Shown here: in pieces, positions 26,359 to 34,832 of the stretch
Layout of the letters: each line of letters starts with the position of its first letter
How positions within the stretch are numbered: the stretch's first letter is position 1
Assembly: GCA_017513095.1 (NCBI GenBank)
Contig: JAFWDJ010000012.1
Coordinates: 102,930 to 166,929 of the forward strand
Source: Clostridia bacterium
GTDB lineage: Bacteria; Bacillota; Clostridia; Oscillospirales; RGIG577
Length of the DNA: 64,000 nt
Direction: 5' to 3'
Notes under the pieces: generated by a model
What the model was told of the DNA's origin: nothing
Seen by the model: the letters and a program-made list of their open reading frames with translations, nothing else
Database searches by the model: none
Translations under genes and position numbers: made by a program

Positions 26359-27036
26359 ATGGATTTTTACGGCGTACTTACGAATATGTATCCCATGCTG
26401 CTCGACGGCCTTGTAATGACTCTGGAGACTTCGCTCCTTGCGATACTTATCGCGTTTTTCCTGGGCCTTTTGTCGTGCGTAATGGGAATGTCGCGGATAG
26501 TTCCGCTGGCGCTCATATCAAAGTTTTATGTATGGGTAATAAGAGGAACGCCCTTTATCGTTCAGCTATTTATAATTAAATACGGTATTCCCCAGGTGGT
26601 CCAGCTTTGGGCTCCCGGCTTTAACTTCACTATTTTTCAGGCGGCTGTGGCAACGCTTGCGTTAAACGCCGGCGCGTACATGTCGGAAATATTCAGAGGA
26701 AGCATACAGGCCATAGACCCCGGCCAGATGGAAGCGGCAAGAAGCCTGGGACTTCCCAAAACGCGCGCCATGATAAAGGTAATCCTTCCTCAGGCGCTCA
26801 AAATCAGCATACCCATGCTTTGCAATCAGTTTATAATCTCTTTGAAGGACTCGTCGCTTGCGCAGGTAATAGGTCTGCCCGAGCTGTTCTATCAGGGCAA
26901 GATTTACGTTGGACGGACATTCAGAAGCTTTGAAACGTACATAATCGTCGGATGCGTTTATCTTATAATTATAACGATACTGTCCTACATCATAAAGCGG
27001 ATTGAGAGGAATCTTGACTATGGCAAAAAAAGTTAG
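26359..27036 (+). CDS. Amino-acid ABC transporter permease (HisM/GlnP type)
   Basis: 225-residue integral membrane subunit of a polar amino-acid importer. It opens with a hydrophobic helix ([24 protein letters not shown]) typical of HisM-family permeases. The EAA loop is [23 protein letters not shown], which contacts the ATPase. About five membrane segments are visible. [10 protein letters not shown] and the DSSLAQVIG signature fit the family. Its end overlaps the ATPase gene by 17 bases, indicating coupled translation. Confidence 0.93.
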   Translation: MDFYGVLTNMYPMLLDGLVMTLETSLLAILIAFFLGLLSCVMGMSRIVPLALISKFYVWVIRGTPFIVQLFIIKYGIPQVVQLWAPGFNFTIFQAAVATLALNAGAYMSEIFRGSIQAIDPGQMEAARSLGLPKTRAMIKVILPQALKISIPMLCNQFIISLKDSSLAQVIGLPELFYQGKIYVGRTFRSFETYIIVGCVYLIIITILSYIIKRIERNLDYGKKS

Positions 27037-27751
27037 AGTAAAGAATCTGTGCAAATCCTTCGGCAGTACGGAGGTTTTAAAGGGCATGGATCTCGAGGTC
27101 TCCGAGGGCGAGGTTGTCTGCCTCATAGGCCCGTCGGGCTCGGGCAAATCCACGTTCCTTCGGTGTTTAAATCAGCTTGAAACGCCCACCTCCGGTGAAA
27201 TAGAAATCGACGGTTATCTCATAACCGATAAAAATACGAATATAAACAAGGTGCGCGAGAACATCGGCATGGTGTTTCAGCAGTTCAATCTGTTCCACCA
27301 CCTTACGGCGAAGAAGAACATCATGATGGCGCCCATCGACAGAAAAAAGCTCTCCAAAAAAGAGGCGGAGCAGCGGGCGATGGAGCTTTTGACGCGCGTA
27401 GGCATGTCCGATAAGGCGGACTCCTATCCGAGGCAACTCTCCGGCGGCCAGCAGCAGCGTGTGGCCATAGCGCGCGCGCTTGCGATGAATCCCGACATAA
27501 TGCTGTTCGACGAGCCGACGAGCGCGCTCGACCCCGAAATGGTCGGCGGCGTGCTTCAGGTAATGAAGGAGCTTGCGGCGGCGGGCATGACAATGATAGT
27601 TGTGACGCACGAGATGGGCTTCGCGCGCGACGTGGCCGACAGGATAGTGTTCATGTCAGACGGCTACATAGTTGAGGAGGGCCCCCCGTCGGAGATTTTC
27701 ACAAATCCAAAGGAGCCGAGAACGAAGGACTTTTTAAACCACGTACTATAA
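27020..27751 (+). CDS. Amino-acid ABC transporter ATPase (GlnQ/HisP type)
   Basis: 243-residue ABC ATPase. Walker A is [12 protein letters not shown], the Q loop is [10 protein letters not shown], the signature [15 protein letters not shown], Walker [15 protein letters not shown] and the switch His VVTHEMGFA. The length and the [17 protein letters not shown] segment place it with polar amino-acid importers. The ATG at 27020 lies inside the permease gene with GAGAGGA as ribosome-binding site. Third gene of the importer operon, followed by a terminator. Confidence 0.95.
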   Translation: MAKKVRVKNLCKSFGSTEVLKGMDLEVSEGEVVCLIGPSGSGKSTFLRCLNQLETPTSGEIEIDGYLITDKNTNINKVRENIGMVFQQFNLFHHLTAKKNIMMAPIDRKKLSKKEAEQRAMELLTRVGMSDKADSYPRQLSGGQQQRVAIARALAMNPDIMLFDEPTSALDPEMVGGVLQVMKELAAAGMTMIVVTHEMGFARDVADRIVFMSDGYIVEEGPPSEIFTNPKEPRTKDFLNHVL

Positions 27752-27756
27752 AGCAC

Positions 27757-27791
27757 AAAAACGCCTGCGGTGTAAATCCGCAGGCGTTTTT
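27757..27791 (+). terminator. Terminator of the ABC transporter operon
   Basis: AAAACGCCTGCGG and CCGCAGGCGTTTT form a 13-bp stem with loop TGTAAAT, followed by T. The remaining bases to 27907 hold no feature I can support. Confidence 0.87.
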
Positions 27792-27907
27792 GTGTCAGTG
27801 TGTCGAGAAGCATTCTTCAACACGATATTTGCACGTACTCTTTCTCTTTCATAGTATTCTTTTTTCGGCAGTCTGACCTCTTTTTTGACGCCCTGTGCTT
27901 AAGCGGG

Positions 27908-28552
27908 CTATCTGTATATCCTTACGGCGCATCTTAGGCGCCCTTTTTTCGTTTCGCGCTCCACGGATTCATAGATGAAGCGGCCGTATCCGCGCACGGA
28001 GATTATCTCGCCGTCCTTAGGCGTGTATGACGTGCTTGTGATAAGGCGGCTGTTTGCGAACACCTTTTCCGCGGCGAAGAGCTTCTGGCTTTGCGCGCGC
28101 GACATTTTATATACGGCCGCGATTACAGCGTCAAGCCGTTCGGAGGCGACGACGATAAGGCTTTTTTCGGGCGGCGTATTCGCGGTCTCGGGCAGTCTGT
28201 CGGCGCGCACGGCCGTAACGGCGGTGCGCTTTACGGTCGAGAGAGTTTCTTCGATATACGAGGCCACCTGCGAAAGACAGAAAAGATACGCGCTGCCGTC
28301 GTAATTTACTATATCGCCAAGCACCTCGCGCCGAAGCCCAAGCCCCATGAGAGAGCCGAGGTAGTCGCGGTGAGTGAACTTTTCGGCAAATCTGGGCGCG
28401 GCGGGTGATATGCGTATAAGGCTTACGGGCGCGCCGTCCGCATCGCCGCCGAAGCAGGCGATTTTTCGCTCCGCCGCGTCGTATCCGCCCCAAAGCGTAT
28501 ACGGCGAGGAAAGCTTTGCCCGTGTCAGCGCGTCCTGCTCGTGCAGGTTCAA
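27908..28552 (-). CDS. ylmH: YlmH-family S4-domain RNA-binding protein (start unresolved)
   Basis: YlmH proteins bind ribosomes or tRNA-containing stalled 50S subunits through an S4 domain and are tied to cell-division clusters. The S4 domain is at the C-terminus (SERLDAVIAAVYKMSRAQSQKLF...VFANSRLITSTSYTPKDGEIISVRGYGRF). The first usual start is TTG at 28552, but homologous residues continue upstream in the same frame (LTLKRLSELSERSERRGIPA) to a stop at 28646-28648, with a good AAGGAG at 28649-28654 and no ATG, GTG, TTG or ATT in frame. A non-canonical start or a one-base indel is likely. It lies far from the sepF-divIVA cluster, its usual home. Confidence 0.85.
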   Translation of the reverse strand: MNLHEQDALTRAKLSSPYTLWGGYDAAERKIACFGGDADGAPVSLIRISPAAPRFAEKFTHRDYLGSLMGLGLRREVLGDIVNYDGSAYLFCLSQVASYIEETLSTVKRTAVTAVRADRLPETANTPPEKSLIVVASERLDAVIAAVYKMSRAQSQKLFAAEKVFANSRLITSTSYTPKDGEIISVRGYGRFIYESVERETKKGRLRCAVRIYR

Positions 28553-28652
28553 AAATTCGGAATATGCGGGAATGCCGCGCCTTTCGGACCTTTCGGAAAG
28601 CTCCGAAAGCCGCTTTAAAGTCAGGTTTTCATCGTTCGTTTTGAATCACTCC

Positions 28653-29087
28653 TTAAAACCGGGCCTCGAAATAATACCAGTTATCGGCAAGCTTTTTCGT
28701 AATGCCGCCGTTGTCAGTCCCGTCGTTCCACGTCCAGATGCCCTCCTTGTAGGGCTTTAGCGTGACGGGAGCATTCTGGAACGCGGCGGGCGCGTCGTCG
28801 GGGGAGTAGTAAAAGCCGTAATACTTCGTTTCGGAGCCTATGCCGCTGCCGGCGAACATAAACTGCACTATCGTGTGCTCTCCCGGGAATACGTCCACGC
28901 TCTTGATCTCCGTAAAGCCCGCATCTGCGCCGCCGTCCGAAAGAGCGGTCTCGGCCGTTTCATAAAGCCGGTCCGCGTTTGCGCCCACAAAGCGCGCTAT
29001 CTTCTGCTCGGGAGAGATGAACGAAAGCGCGTATACGAGCACGGCCGCCGCCGCTATGATGAGCACAACGGTTTTCTTTTTTGTCAT
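28653..29087 (-). CDS. Membrane-anchored hypothetical protein, 144 residues
   Basis: One N-terminal membrane helix (VVLIIAAAAVLVYALSF) after a basic MTKKK start, then an extracytoplasmic domain with aromatic-rich beta segments (HTIVQFMFAG, KYYGFYYSPDDAPAAF, GIWTWNDGTDNGGI, NWYYFEARF). Family not recognised. The ATG at 29087 is chosen for its GGGAGG site. Its stop codon overlaps the AAGGAG of ylmH, so the two are probably co-transcribed. Confidence 0.7.
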   Translation of the reverse strand: MTKKKTVVLIIAAAAVLVYALSFISPEQKIARFVGANADRLYETAETALSDGGADAGFTEIKSVDVFPGEHTIVQFMFAGSGIGSETKYYGFYYSPDDAPAAFQNAPVTLKPYKEGIWTWNDGTDNGGITKKLADNWYYFEARF

Positions 29088-29176
29088 GGTACGCCTCCCG
29101 GACTGTGTTCTTAAAGGATATTTTATCACAATACCGCGCCGCTTACAACAATGAGGCGCGCGCTCAATAAAACCGC

Positions 29177-29205
29177 TTGACTTTTAGCGCCCGTTTTATT
29201 AAAAT
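29177..29205 (+). promoter_or_regulatory. Sigma-A promoter of the tRNA-Arg gene
   Basis: TTGACT (29177-29182) and TAAAAT (29200-29205) with 17-base spacing, 32 bases before the tRNA. Confidence 0.65.
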
Positions 29206-29236
29206 AATTCAGTAAGGCGCCGCGCGCCTGTAATAA

Positions 29237-29313
29237 GCCCTCGTAGCTCAGCAGGATAGAGCATTCGCCTCCTAAGCGAAAGGTCGTGCGTTCGAATCGC
29301 GTCGAGGGCGCCA
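29237..29313 (+). tRNA. tRNA-Arg (anticodon CCU)
   Basis: The acceptor stem GCCCTCG pairs with CGAGGGC. The D-arm is GCTCAGCAGGATAGAGC, the anticodon stem TTCGC/GCGAA encloses loop CTCCTAA (anticodon CCT, reading AGG), and the T-loop is TTCGAAT. The CCA end is encoded. It is a single-gene unit with its own promoter and terminator. Confidence 0.95.
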
Positions 29314-29320
29314 GGAATTA

Positions 29321-29353
29321 GGGGTACCGAAATTTTTTCGGTACCCCTTTTTT
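29321..29353 (+). terminator. Terminator after tRNA-Arg
   Basis: GGGGTACCGAAA and TTTCGGTACCCC pair over 12 bases and are followed by six T residues. Confidence 0.9.
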
Positions 29354-29374
29354 ATATCCGTCCCTCGGTTTTTG

Positions 29375-29403
29375 TTGAAAAACCGGCGCGCAGCGTATAT
29401 AAT
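29375..29403 (+). promoter_or_regulatory. Sigma-A promoter of the DUF4428-SHOCT gene
   Basis: TTGAAA (29375-29380) and TATAAT (29398-29403) with 17-base spacing, 39 bases before the ATG. Confidence 0.75.
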
Positions 29404-29442
29404 AAAGCCATAATCTTCACAAAATCGACAAGGAGGAGCGTC

Positions 29443-30240
29443 ATGGGCTTATTCTCAAAAAAGACGTGCGCCGTATGCGGAGGCAAGGCGGGCGCGGTAT
29501 TCAATCATAAAATAGCGGGAGATCTCGTAATGTGCGGCGACTGCCGCAATAAATGCACGCCGGGGCTTACTTCGAAGGAGCTTAAAACGATGGGCGTGTA
29601 TGAGATACAGGAGAATATGAAGATAGTTGAGGAGAACCGCAGTCTTTACGAAAACGAGTTTGAAAGGACGCGCGAGTTCTACACCGGCGCGAGACGGGAC
29701 AAGCCCGTCATATACGTTGACGAGGCTCACGGCTGGTGGGTGAACGCGACGGAGACGCAGCCGTATCTTTTTAGGCTTGACGACATATCGAGCTACAATA
29801 TGCGCCTTTCCACGAGGTATCTCGACGAGGACGAAAGACGCGACCGCGGCTTTTTGGAGTGGCTTTTCGCGCCCGATTTCTATTCGGATTATCCCGAGCT
29901 GCCCAGATGCCATTATGACGAGAAGATAACGGGCATTTACTTTGACGTCCGTCTTAAAAACAACGAGCTCGGCCTTGAAAAGGTGGAGATAGACGTTTTT
30001 CCGGGCCTTTTCACGAGCGAGAGCGACGTGCGCGGCGCTTACGCATGCTGCCATGAGCTTTATATGTACCTGGGCGACCTTAGAAACAGAGCGTTTGAAA
30101 GCTTTGACGACGGCGCGCCCGCAAAGGAATCGACGATGGAGTCGCTCGAGGCGCTCGAAAAGCTCCATTCGCTGCTTAAATCGGGCGTCATAACGCAGGA
30201 GGAATTCGACGCGAAAAAGAAACAGCTTCTCGGTCTGTAG
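29443..30240 (+). CDS. DUF4428 zinc-ribbon and SHOCT-domain protein
   Basis: 265 residues. The N-terminal zinc ribbon is KKTCAVCGGKAGAVFNHKIA then VMCGDCRNKCTPGL. The middle (FLFRLDDISSYNMRLSTRYL... GIYFDVRLKNNELGLEKVEI) is a predicted beta domain common in DUF4428 proteins. The last 30 residues are a SHOCT motif (SLEALEKLHSLLKSGVITQEEFDAKKKQLL), an oligomerisation element. No membrane segment; probably cytoplasmic. Function unknown. Its ribbon is related in pattern to those of the pair at 8.1-9.4 kb. Confidence 0.85.
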   Translation: MGLFSKKTCAVCGGKAGAVFNHKIAGDLVMCGDCRNKCTPGLTSKELKTMGVYEIQENMKIVEENRSLYENEFERTREFYTGARRDKPVIYVDEAHGWWVNATETQPYLFRLDDISSYNMRLSTRYLDEDERRDRGFLEWLFAPDFYSDYPELPRCHYDEKITGIYFDVRLKNNELGLEKVEIDVFPGLFTSESDVRGAYACCHELYMYLGDLRNRAFESFDDGAPAKESTMESLEALEKLHSLLKSGVITQEEFDAKKKQLLGL

Positions 30241-30250
30241 AGAGGATTTT

Positions 30251-30286
30251 ATAAAAGACCCGTTTCGAGAGAAACGGGTCTTTTAT
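30251..30286 (+). terminator. Terminator after the DUF4428-SHOCT gene
   Basis: ATAAAAGACCCGTTTC and GAAACGGGTCTTTTAT form a perfect 16-bp stem with a GAGA tetraloop. The remaining bases to 30471 are AT-rich with no gene I can support. Confidence 0.87.
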
Positions 30287-30471
30287 GTTATGTAAACTAA
30301 TTTCCCCGAAAAAACATCGAAAACAGTGGATTGAGTACGTTTTTTAGGACATATCGGATGATATTATAAAGGTGCAAAAGAAGATGAAGGCTTGAAAGAC
30401 GGTTTTTGTTGCAGTAAAATAATCCCAACGGAGCAGTTTAAAAAATATGCCAAAAAAGGACGGTGAGAACG

Positions 30472-30633
30472 ATGGCAAAAAAGTACGGCGGCTTTTTTTC
30501 GGACCCGTTCGACTTCAACGGGGACGGAAAGCTGGACGCATCCGAAAGCTTTATAGCGTATAAGGTGTTTCGGGAAGTGACGAAGGATCTGGATGATGAC
30601 GACGGCTTTGATGACGACGATGACGACGACTGA
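30472..30633 (+). CDS. 53-residue EF-hand protein with poly-Asp tail
   Basis: The frame reads MAKKYGGFFSDPFDFNGDGK, then LDASESFIAYKVFREVTKDL, then an almost pure Asp tail. DFNGDGKLDASE fits an EF-hand calcium-binding loop (D-x-N-x-D-G-x-L-D-x-x-E), followed by the exit helix. It is single-handed like a half-dockerin or calerythrin fragment and has no signal peptide. AAGGACGGTGAG precedes the ATG. Similar minute EF-hand proteins occur in gut Firmicutes as far as I recall. Role unknown; calcium binding is inferred from the motif. Confidence 0.68.
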   Translation: MAKKYGGFFSDPFDFNGDGKLDASESFIAYKVFREVTKDLDDDDGFDDDDDDD

Positions 30634-30654
30634 ATTTCCCCGTCCCGCGGGTGA

Positions 30655-30683
30655 TTGATTTCCTTTCGGCTTTCGCGTATAAT
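30655..30683 (+). promoter_or_regulatory. Sigma-A promoter of the flavodoxin gene
   Basis: TTGATT (30655-30660) and a perfect TATAAT (30678-30683) with 17-base spacing. Confidence 0.75.
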
Positions 30684-30719
30684 AAAACAAAAAAGCCGAA
30701 AGAGAGAGGGGAGCGAATT

Positions 30720-31190
30720 ATGAAAGCGTTGGTTGCGTATTTTTCCGCGAGCGGAGTTACGAAAAAGGTGGCCGAAAGGCTAAAGTCGGCCGTAGGCGCG
30801 GATATATTTGAAATAACGCCCGAAACGCCGTATACGGCGGCCGATATACGGTGGACGAATCCGTTCGCGAGATGCAATAAGGAGAAGATGGGCAAAAAGG
30901 ATGTGCCCGTTTCGGGACGCGTTGAGAACATGTCCGATTACGACCTTATATATCTCGGCTTTCCCATCTGGTACAACGGCGCGCCGAACGTAGTGCTGAC
31001 GTTTTTGAAGGGGTACGACCTTTCGGGCAAACGTATTGCGCTTTTCGCGACCTCCGGAGGGAGCGGCATATCGAAAACGCCGGAGAAGCTAAAGCCCTAT
31101 TTGAGCCCCGACGCAAAAATCATCGGCGCAAAGCTGTTTTCGCCCGGCGTGGACGAGGCGCAGCTTAAATCATGGGCGGATAGTCTGTAA
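30720..31190 (+). CDS. Flavodoxin-family protein
   Basis: 156-residue FMN-binding flavodoxin-like protein. The phosphate loop is YFSASGVTKKVAERL, and the isoalloxazine loops are LGFPIWYNGAPNVVLTFL and FATSGGSGISKTPEKL. It lacks extra domains, so it may serve as an electron carrier or small NAD(P)H-linked reductase. The ATG at 30720 follows GAGGGGAG. It has its own promoter and terminator. Confidence 0.92.
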   Translation: MKALVAYFSASGVTKKVAERLKSAVGADIFEITPETPYTAADIRWTNPFARCNKEKMGKKDVPVSGRVENMSDYDLIYLGFPIWYNGAPNVVLTFLKGYDLSGKRIALFATSGGSGISKTPEKLKPYLSPDAKIIGAKLFSPGVDEAQLKSWADSL

Positions 31191-31201
31191 TCTTATAAGC
31201 A

Positions 31202-31233
31202 AAAGGCCCGTTTTTGCGAAACGGGTCTTTTTT
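31202..31233 (+). terminator. Terminator after the flavodoxin gene
   Basis: AAAGGCCCGTTT and GAAACGGGTCTTT pair, with loop TTGC, and lead into six T residues. Confidence 0.85.
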
Positions 31234-31244
31234 GCGCGTTTTTG

Positions 31245-31273
31245 TTGAAAACAGGAAGAAAAAATGATAAAAT
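31245..31273 (+). promoter_or_regulatory. Sigma-A promoter of the PrsW-like gene
   Basis: TTGAAA (31245-31250) and TAAAAT (31268-31273) with 17-base spacing. Confidence 0.65.
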
Positions 31274-31347
31274 AACAAAAAGCGGTCCGAACGGCGAAGA
31301 ATCTTTCGCCGGAGGGATGCACAAAACGAAGAACGGAGATAAGAAGT

Positions 31348-32076
31348 ATGACTTTTCTTGCTATACTGCCGTGCGCGGTGCTTTTTATAATAATCTGGCG
31401 CGCAGATAAGATAGAGAAGGAGCCGCCCGCGCTTCTTATAAAGCTTTTGATAGGCGGCGCGCTTACGGTAATAAGCGCGATGATACTCGGCCTTATCGGC
31501 ACCGCGATCCTTGAAGTGCTCGTCGTACAGGGGAGCATGCTGTATCTTCTCATAGACAACTTTATCGTGACGGCGCTCGTTGAGGAGGGCGGCAAATACT
31601 TCGTATTAAAGAAGCTTACGTGGCGTTCGCCCGCGTTCGACCATACGTTCGACGCCGTCGTTTACGCCGTAACGGCGTCTTTGGGCTTTGCCGTTGTCGA
31701 AAACATTCTCTACCTTGCGGACGCGACGCTGGGGCTTGCCTTTATGCGGGGCATTCTTTCCGTGCCTGGGCACGTTATAGACGGCGTTTTCATGGGCTAC
31801 TTCTACGGTATCGCAAAGCAGTGCGAGCACCGCGGCGAATACGGAGGCATGAAGCGCAATCTTAAGCTTGCGCTAATAGTGCCGATGCTTCTTCACGGCT
31901 TTTACGATTTCTGCCTTTGCACGGAGGACGAGACGTTTCTTGTTATATTCTTTATCTTCGAGATAATCATAACTGTCGCGGCGATAATCAAAGTAAGAAA
32001 ACTGTCAAAGCAGGACGCGCCCATTATCCAGAAGGACGAGATAACATACGAGCGCGACGACAAGCTGATAAAGTAA
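31348..32076 (+). CDS. prsW: PrsW-family intramembrane metalloprotease
   Basis: 242 residues with about seven membrane helices. In Bacillus and Clostridioides PrsW performs site-1 cleavage of anti-sigma factors such as RsiW. Family motifs are present: TALVEEGGKYFVL (EExxK), FGFAVVEN-type helix as LGFAVVENILYL, PGHVIDGVFMGYFYG (His) and MLLHGFYDF (His-x-x-x-D). The N-terminal WRADKIEKEPPALL is also typical. No sigma/anti-sigma pair is in the window, so the substrate is unknown. Confidence 0.9.
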   Translation: MTFLAILPCAVLFIIIWRADKIEKEPPALLIKLLIGGALTVISAMILGLIGTAILEVLVVQGSMLYLLIDNFIVTALVEEGGKYFVLKKLTWRSPAFDHTFDAVVYAVTASLGFAVVENILYLADATLGLAFMRGILSVPGHVIDGVFMGYFYGIAKQCEHRGEYGGMKRNLKLALIVPMLLHGFYDFCLCTEDETFLVIFFIFEIIITVAAIIKVRKLSKQDAPIIQKDEITYERDDKLIK

Positions 32077-32098
32077 ACGAAAGCCGAAAAAGCGTTTT

Positions 32099-32132
32099 AA
32101 GAGCCCGGGCATTTAGTCCGAGGCTCTTTTTT
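32099..32132 (+). terminator. Terminator after the PrsW-like gene
   Basis: AAGAGCC and GGCTCTT close a loop containing further CGGGC/GTCCG pairing, followed by TTTTTTC. Confidence 0.7.
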
Positions 32133-32161
32133 CATGCGGACAATGTTTTCGCCGTATCCGA

Positions 32162-32191
32162 TTGACAGGCGGCGCCCTCGTTCGCTATAAT
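32162..32191 (+). promoter_or_regulatory. Sigma-A promoter of metY
   Basis: TTGACA (32162-32167) and TATAAT (32186-32191) with 18-base spacing. Only 39 bases separate it from the ATG, leaving no space for a SAM riboswitch or T-box. Confidence 0.8.
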
Positions 32192-32230
32192 TAACACATA
32201 TAATCACAGCAGAGAAGGAAGGAAACATAA

Positions 32231-33514
32231 ATGAGCGATTACAAAATAAATACCAACTGCGTACACGGCGGCTACACGGCGAAAAACGGCGAAGCGCGCA
32301 ACTTTCCGATAGTGCAGAGCACTACGTTCAGATACGCGACGAGCGAGGCAATGGCAAAGCTTTTCGACCTTGAGGCGTCGGGCTATTTCTATACGCGCCT
32401 TCAGAACCCCACGAACGACGTTACGGCCGCAAAGATAGCCGCGCTTGAGGGCGGCACGGCGGCGATGCTCACCTCGTCGGGTCAGGCGGCGTCGCTTTTC
32501 TCGATATTCAACATCTGCGGCGCGGGCGACCACGTCATTTCGTCGTCCACGATATACGGCGGCACGTACAATCTTTTCGCCGTAACGATGAAGCGCATGG
32601 GCATAGATTTTACGTTCGTCGATCCCGACTGCACGCCCGAAGAGCTCGAAGCGGCGTTTAAACCGAATACGAAGGCCGTATTCGGCGAGAGCATAGCAAA
32701 TCCCGCGCTCGTTGTGTTCGACATAGAGAAGTTCGCGAAGGCCGCGCACAGTCACGGCGTGCCGCTTATCGTTGACAATACTTTCGCAACTCCGATAAAC
32801 TTCCGTCCCATCGAATGGGGCGCCGATATAGTAATACATTCGACGACGAAGTATATGGACGGCCACGCCATGACCGTGGGCGGCGTCATCGTCGATTCGG
32901 GCAAATTCGACTGGACGAAGTACCCCGACAAATACCCCGGACTTACCACGCCCGACGAAAGCTATCACGGCATAGTATATACCGAGCGCTTCGGTCTTGA
33001 GGGCGCGTATATCACGAAGGCCGTGGCGCAGCTTATGCGCGACCTCGGCGCGCAGGTCGCTCCGATGAACGCGTTCCTTCTCAATATGGGCCTTGAAACG
33101 CTGCATCTGAGAATGCCGCGCCACTGCGAGAACGCTCTGGCACTCGCGAAGTTCCTAAAGGGACACAAAAACGTGGAATGGGTCAATTACCCCGGCCTCG
33201 AGGGCGACAAATACTACGACCTCGCAAAGAAGCTCATGCCGAACGGCACGTGCGGCGTTATCACGTTCGGCGTAAAGGGCGGCAGAAAGGCGGCAGAGAA
33301 GTTCATGGCGGGACTTAAGCTTGCGTCTATCGCGACGCACGTTGCGGACGCAAAAACGTGCGTGCTCCATCCGGCGTCGGCTACCCATCGCCAGATGAAC
33401 GACGAGGAGCTTGCAGCGGCGGGCGTATCGCCCGACCTCATCCGTTTCTCCGTGGGCATCGAGGATAAGGACGACATCATAGCGGACGTAAAGCAGGCGC
33501 TTGAAAGCATTTGA
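32231..33514 (+). CDS. metY: O-acetylhomoserine sulfhydrylase
   Basis: PLP enzyme of the Cys/Met metabolism family that makes homocysteine from O-acetylhomoserine and sulfide. 427 residues, the longer MetY type with the extra loop (DESYHGIVYTERFG). The N-terminus has TNCVHGGYTAKNGEARNFPI and the YTRLQNPTNDV substrate-site signature. The PLP lysine lies in IVIHSTTKYMDGHAMTVGG. The end has HPASATHRQMNDEEL and SVGIEDKDDIIADV. A monocistronic unit with its own promoter and terminator. Confidence 0.95.
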   Translation: MSDYKINTNCVHGGYTAKNGEARNFPIVQSTTFRYATSEAMAKLFDLEASGYFYTRLQNPTNDVTAAKIAALEGGTAAMLTSSGQAASLFSIFNICGAGDHVISSSTIYGGTYNLFAVTMKRMGIDFTFVDPDCTPEELEAAFKPNTKAVFGESIANPALVVFDIEKFAKAAHSHGVPLIVDNTFATPINFRPIEWGADIVIHSTTKYMDGHAMTVGGVIVDSGKFDWTKYPDKYPGLTTPDESYHGIVYTERFGLEGAYITKAVAQLMRDLGAQVAPMNAFLLNMGLETLHLRMPRHCENALALAKFLKGHKNVEWVNYPGLEGDKYYDLAKKLMPNGTCGVITFGVKGGRKAAEKFMAGLKLASIATHVADAKTCVLHPASATHRQMNDEELAAAGVSPDLIRFSVGIEDKDDIIADVKQALESI

Positions 33515-33527
33515 GGAAAAACAAAAT

Positions 33528-33566
33528 GAGCCGAGGGTTTAATTCAAAACCCTCGGCTCTTAAATT
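33528..33566. terminator. Bidirectional terminator between metY and the convergent lipoprotein gene
   Basis: GAGCCGAGGGTTT and AAACCCTCGGCTC form a 13-bp stem. TTAAATTTTT follows on the plus strand and ATTTTGTTTTT on the minus strand. Confidence 0.85.
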
Positions 33567-33573
33567 TTTCTTG

Positions 33574-34629
33574 TCAGTCGCCTATCACGGGCACGCCCAC
33601 GAGCATGACCTCGGCGCCGTTTAAATCGACGTATCTGTCTATCGCGAGCGAATTCGCGTAGACGTAGGCGCTCACGTAATCGACGCGCGCGTTCGTGCGG
33701 TCGGCCTCGCGGCCCTTGTAGAATCTGTTTACAAGGCTCTCGTCGCCCTCGCAGATGCGTCTTATATCGGGGCTCGTATCGGCGCCTCTTCCAACCGAGT
33801 CGAACGAGATCACCTCATACGAGTCGCCCGTTTTGTGAAGCGTGAAAAGTCCCAGCTTTTCGTCGCTTTCGCGCATTGCAAGCGTGTGTCCCGAAAGGTC
33901 GTACGCGTCGATGAGGAAGCGTCCCCACACGCGCAGATAATACGGGTCGCTTTCGTCGATCTTATAGATTATCGGGGCAGGTATCTTTATATCGCCTTCG
34001 TAATTCTTTGAGTACATGGCGGTCATATAAAGGCAGATAATGCCGAGATACTCATCGGTGCCGCTGTAATAATAGGCCGGAAGCGGAGAATTGGGGTCGT
34101 GCGAGCCCTCGAGGTTCAATTCAACGGCGGGCGGAATGTCTTCGGGCACGGGCAGCGAGAACTGTGAGAACTCGATTACGGACGCGTTCCCGACGGCGGC
34201 CACGCGGCCCTCGCTTACGGTCACGTCAAAGGTCGCGACCTTATAGAGGATATCGTCGCGCGAAAGGTTGAAGCCGAGCTGCGTGCTTCCGTCCGAAACG
34301 GGCGCAAAGTGCGACGTGAAGCTCGTCGGGGTGTTCTCGGCGGACGTTATCACGATTATCTGCGCCGAATCGGAGGTCTCCGAGGCCGTGCAGTACCATA
34401 TAGAGTCGGGGTCGCCGGAGTCGTTTACCATATTGACGGTAAGCTCTCCCTCTGGCGATATGTCATATGACATGATCGTCGCGGGGTCTATCGATCTTAC
34501 GAGCTCGGTCTCGCCGCCGGAGTCCTCGGTATCGCCGCCGCTGTCGGTATTGTTTATATTCACGGTGCATGACGGCAGCGTTACGAGAAGGAACGCCGCA
34601 AGCAATGCGAAAATGAGTACTTTTTTCAT
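33574..34629 (-). CDS. Putative lipoprotein, 351 residues, unknown function
   Basis: The signal MKKVLIFALLAAFLLVTLPSC has a lipobox ending in Cys21. It is followed by a short Asn/Asp/Gly-rich linker and then an extracytoplasmic domain with many aromatic and acidic residues. A beta-rich first half and a helix-rich second half (IRRICEGDESLVNRFYKG) are suggested by composition. I recognise no family. The ATG at 34629 is preferred for its GGGAGAAAAA site. It converges on metY and has its own promoter. Confidence 0.75.
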   Translation of the reverse strand: MKKVLIFALLAAFLLVTLPSCTVNINNTDSGGDTEDSGGETELVRSIDPATIMSYDISPEGELTVNMVNDSGDPDSIWYCTASETSDSAQIIVITSAENTPTSFTSHFAPVSDGSTQLGFNLSRDDILYKVATFDVTVSEGRVAAVGNASVIEFSQFSLPVPEDIPPAVELNLEGSHDPNSPLPAYYYSGTDEYLGIICLYMTAMYSKNYEGDIKIPAPIIYKIDESDPYYLRVWGRFLIDAYDLSGHTLAMRESDEKLGLFTLHKTGDSYEVISFDSVGRGADTSPDIRRICEGDESLVNRFYKGREADRTNARVDYVSAYVYANSLAIDRYVDLNGAEVMLVGVPVIGD

Positions 34630-34692
34630 TTTTTCTCCCTTTTTTCTCGTTTGTCTCACGGTTCACGTAAGAAATATTTCGGTTTATCTACT

Positions 34693-34721
34693 AATATACC
34701 ACAATTTTATATACTGTACAA
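34693..34721 (-). promoter_or_regulatory. Promoter of the 351-residue lipoprotein gene
   Basis: On the minus strand TTGTAC (34721-34716) and TATATT (34698-34693) with 17-base spacing. Confidence 0.5.
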
Positions 34722-34772
34722 TGACATTATTATATTGAAATCAAGGATAATTCGCGAAATTTTCTATATTTT

Positions 34773-34801
34773 TTGAAAAATAGCGCGTTTTTTTATATAA
34801 T
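34773..34801 (+). promoter_or_regulatory. Sigma-A promoter upstream of the GIY-YIG gene
   Basis: TTGAAA (34773-34778) and TATAAT (34796-34801) with 17-base spacing, followed by a 40-codon frame and the GIY-YIG gene. Confidence 0.7.
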
Positions 34802-34832
34802 TGAATAAAACTATGTGAAATGAGGCGGTAAA

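Noticed and set aside
32132..32230. SAM riboswitch or T-box upstream of metY
   Set aside because: The promoter lies only 39 bases before the start codon, leaving no space.
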